Assembly (NCBI GenBank): GCA_037446075.1
Contig: JBBIJH010000159.1
Span: forward strand, 1-6,525
DNA: 6,525 bases
From: JBBIJH01 sp037446075
GTDB taxonomy: Bacteria; Bacteroidota; Ignavibacteria; UBA10030; JAHEZR01
Reading direction: 5' to 3'
In this document: one piece after another, positions 5,958 through 6,525 of the stretch
Position numbering within the stretch: the first letter of the stretch is position 1
Layout of the letters: every line of letters starts with the position of its first letter
Translations under genes and position numbers: made by a program
Notes under the pieces: model-generated
Seen by the model: only the letters and a program-made list of their open reading frames with translations
The model's database searches: none
What the model was told of the DNA's origin: nothing

Positions 5958-6525
5958 ATGAAGACGATGCGCGTAACTCCAATACTGCTGATGGGGATAA
6001 CGGTTTCATTCGCTGCTTGTTTGAGCACAACCGAACCACTCAAGCAAGCGAATATTTTTTCTCTCTCAATCACTATCCCAGATGCCGGCGAAGACTTTTC
6101 CATCGGAAATGACACGCTTACAGTCGTCGGATATAAAATGCTTATTGACAGCATCAGCGTAACAAAGATTGGACAAGCAGATGAACAGTTTGAACCCAAG
6201 CTCCGTCTGGCTTCATACGTCTTTGGGTTTGCCGACTCTTATGTTGTCGGCACCGGCACGGTGGGAAGTGGGAAATTCAATGGTGTTCGCTATTCGGTCA
6301 TTAGACCATTGCCTCAATTAACTAATTTCAACGATGCTGACCTTGTTGAGAGAGACCCACAAACAGGTACAGTGACGGAGACCTATTCGGTCGCTGTAAC
6401 TGGATTCCACAATCGAAAGTTGTTCAGTTTTCGCTCGAAATTTTCTAGAATGGTTCTATACGCTTTTTGTAGCGACGTCCAGCTACCTGATTTTAATGGC
6501 TATCTGGAAGCACGTCTGAGAGGGA
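5958..6525 (+). CDS. Unrecognised lipoprotein, beta-rich (3' end outside window)
   Basis: ATG 5958 opens a frame that stays open to the right edge: 189 codons plus one base. The N-terminus MKTMRVTPILLMGITVSFAAC is a lipoprotein signal peptide with Cys21 as the likely lipidated residue (FAAC; Phe at -3 is less common than Leu or Val). The mature part alternates hydrophobic and polar residues in many short strands (FSLSITIPD, LTVVGYKMLIDSISVTKIG, KFNGVRYSVIRPLP, TYSVAVTGFHNRKLFSF), which suggests a beta-sandwich. The strand GYKMLIDSISV and a later G-x-F-x-G-V-R-Y turn vaguely recall MbnP-like or DUF4382-type lipoproteins, but I would not assign either. No good Shine-Dalgarno sequence precedes it, unlike the two Sus genes. 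Its place after SusD is where surface ligand-binding lipoproteins often lie, yet a strong hairpin separates them. ATG 5967 is an alternative start. Confidence 0.75.
   Translation, partial: MKTMRVTPILLMGITVSFAACLSTTEPLKQANIFSLSITIPDAGEDFSIGNDTLTVVGYKMLIDSISVTKIGQADEQFEPKLRLASYVFGFADSYVVGTGTVGSGKFNGVRYSVIRPLPQLTNFNDADLVERDPQTGTVTETYSVAVTGFHNRKLFSFRSKFSRMVLYAFCSDVQLPDFNGYLEARLRG

Noticed and set aside
5804..6199. 131-codon minus-strand frame spanning the end of the SusD-like gene and the start of the next gene
   Set aside because: It runs antisense through the conserved SusD C-terminus and the terminator hairpin, and its product shows no domain or signal peptide.

Overview
The window looks like a chromosomal stretch from a member of the Bacteroidota or the wider FCB group (Rhodothermota, Balneolota, Ignavibacteriota and Gemmatimonadota are all possible). 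The reasons are a clear SusC/RagA plus SusD/RagB outer-membrane uptake pair, three different exported or envelope proteins in a row, and a promoter candidate that fits both the ordinary sigma-70 pattern and the Bacteroidota-type TTG / TAnnTTTG pattern. Unlike many Bacteroidota, the two Sus genes have good Shine-Dalgarno sequences, and base composition looks roughly balanced. No finer taxonomic placement is justified from sequence alone.

Layout, all on the + strand. (1) 1-445: the 3' end of a gene whose product joins a carboxypeptidase-regulatory-like beta-sandwich to a TonB-receptor plug domain and stops there, with no beta-barrel. (2) 446-1335: a long region of about 890 bases with no convincing gene. 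Its right-hand part holds a promoter candidate (976-1004), two inverted repeats beside it, and a predicted untranslated leader of about 320 nt with several hairpins, an upstream second copy of the Shine-Dalgarno segment and a pyrimidine tract able to pair with the real one. (3) 1336-4356: a full-length SusC-like TonB-dependent transporter. (4) 4393-5871: a full-length SusD-like surface lipoprotein, 36 nt downstream and surely co-transcribed. (5) 5908-5944: a strong 16-bp hairpin, a probable terminator or attenuator. (6) 5958-6525: the 5' part of an unrecognised lipoprotein gene that runs off the right edge.

Together SusC and SusD would form the usual 'pedal-bin' importer: SusD caps the SusC barrel at the cell surface, captures a polymer-derived ligand (oligosaccharide or peptide) and passes it through SusC using TonB-transmitted energy. 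No glycoside hydrolase, peptidase, sigma/anti-sigma pair or hybrid sensor is visible in the window, so the substrate cannot be inferred. SusC lacks an N-terminal STN signalling domain, which argues against direct anti-sigma control; the long leader is the more likely place for regulation. The coding genes belong to known families; the least explained parts are the SusC leader, the barrel-less plug protein and the terminal lipoprotein.
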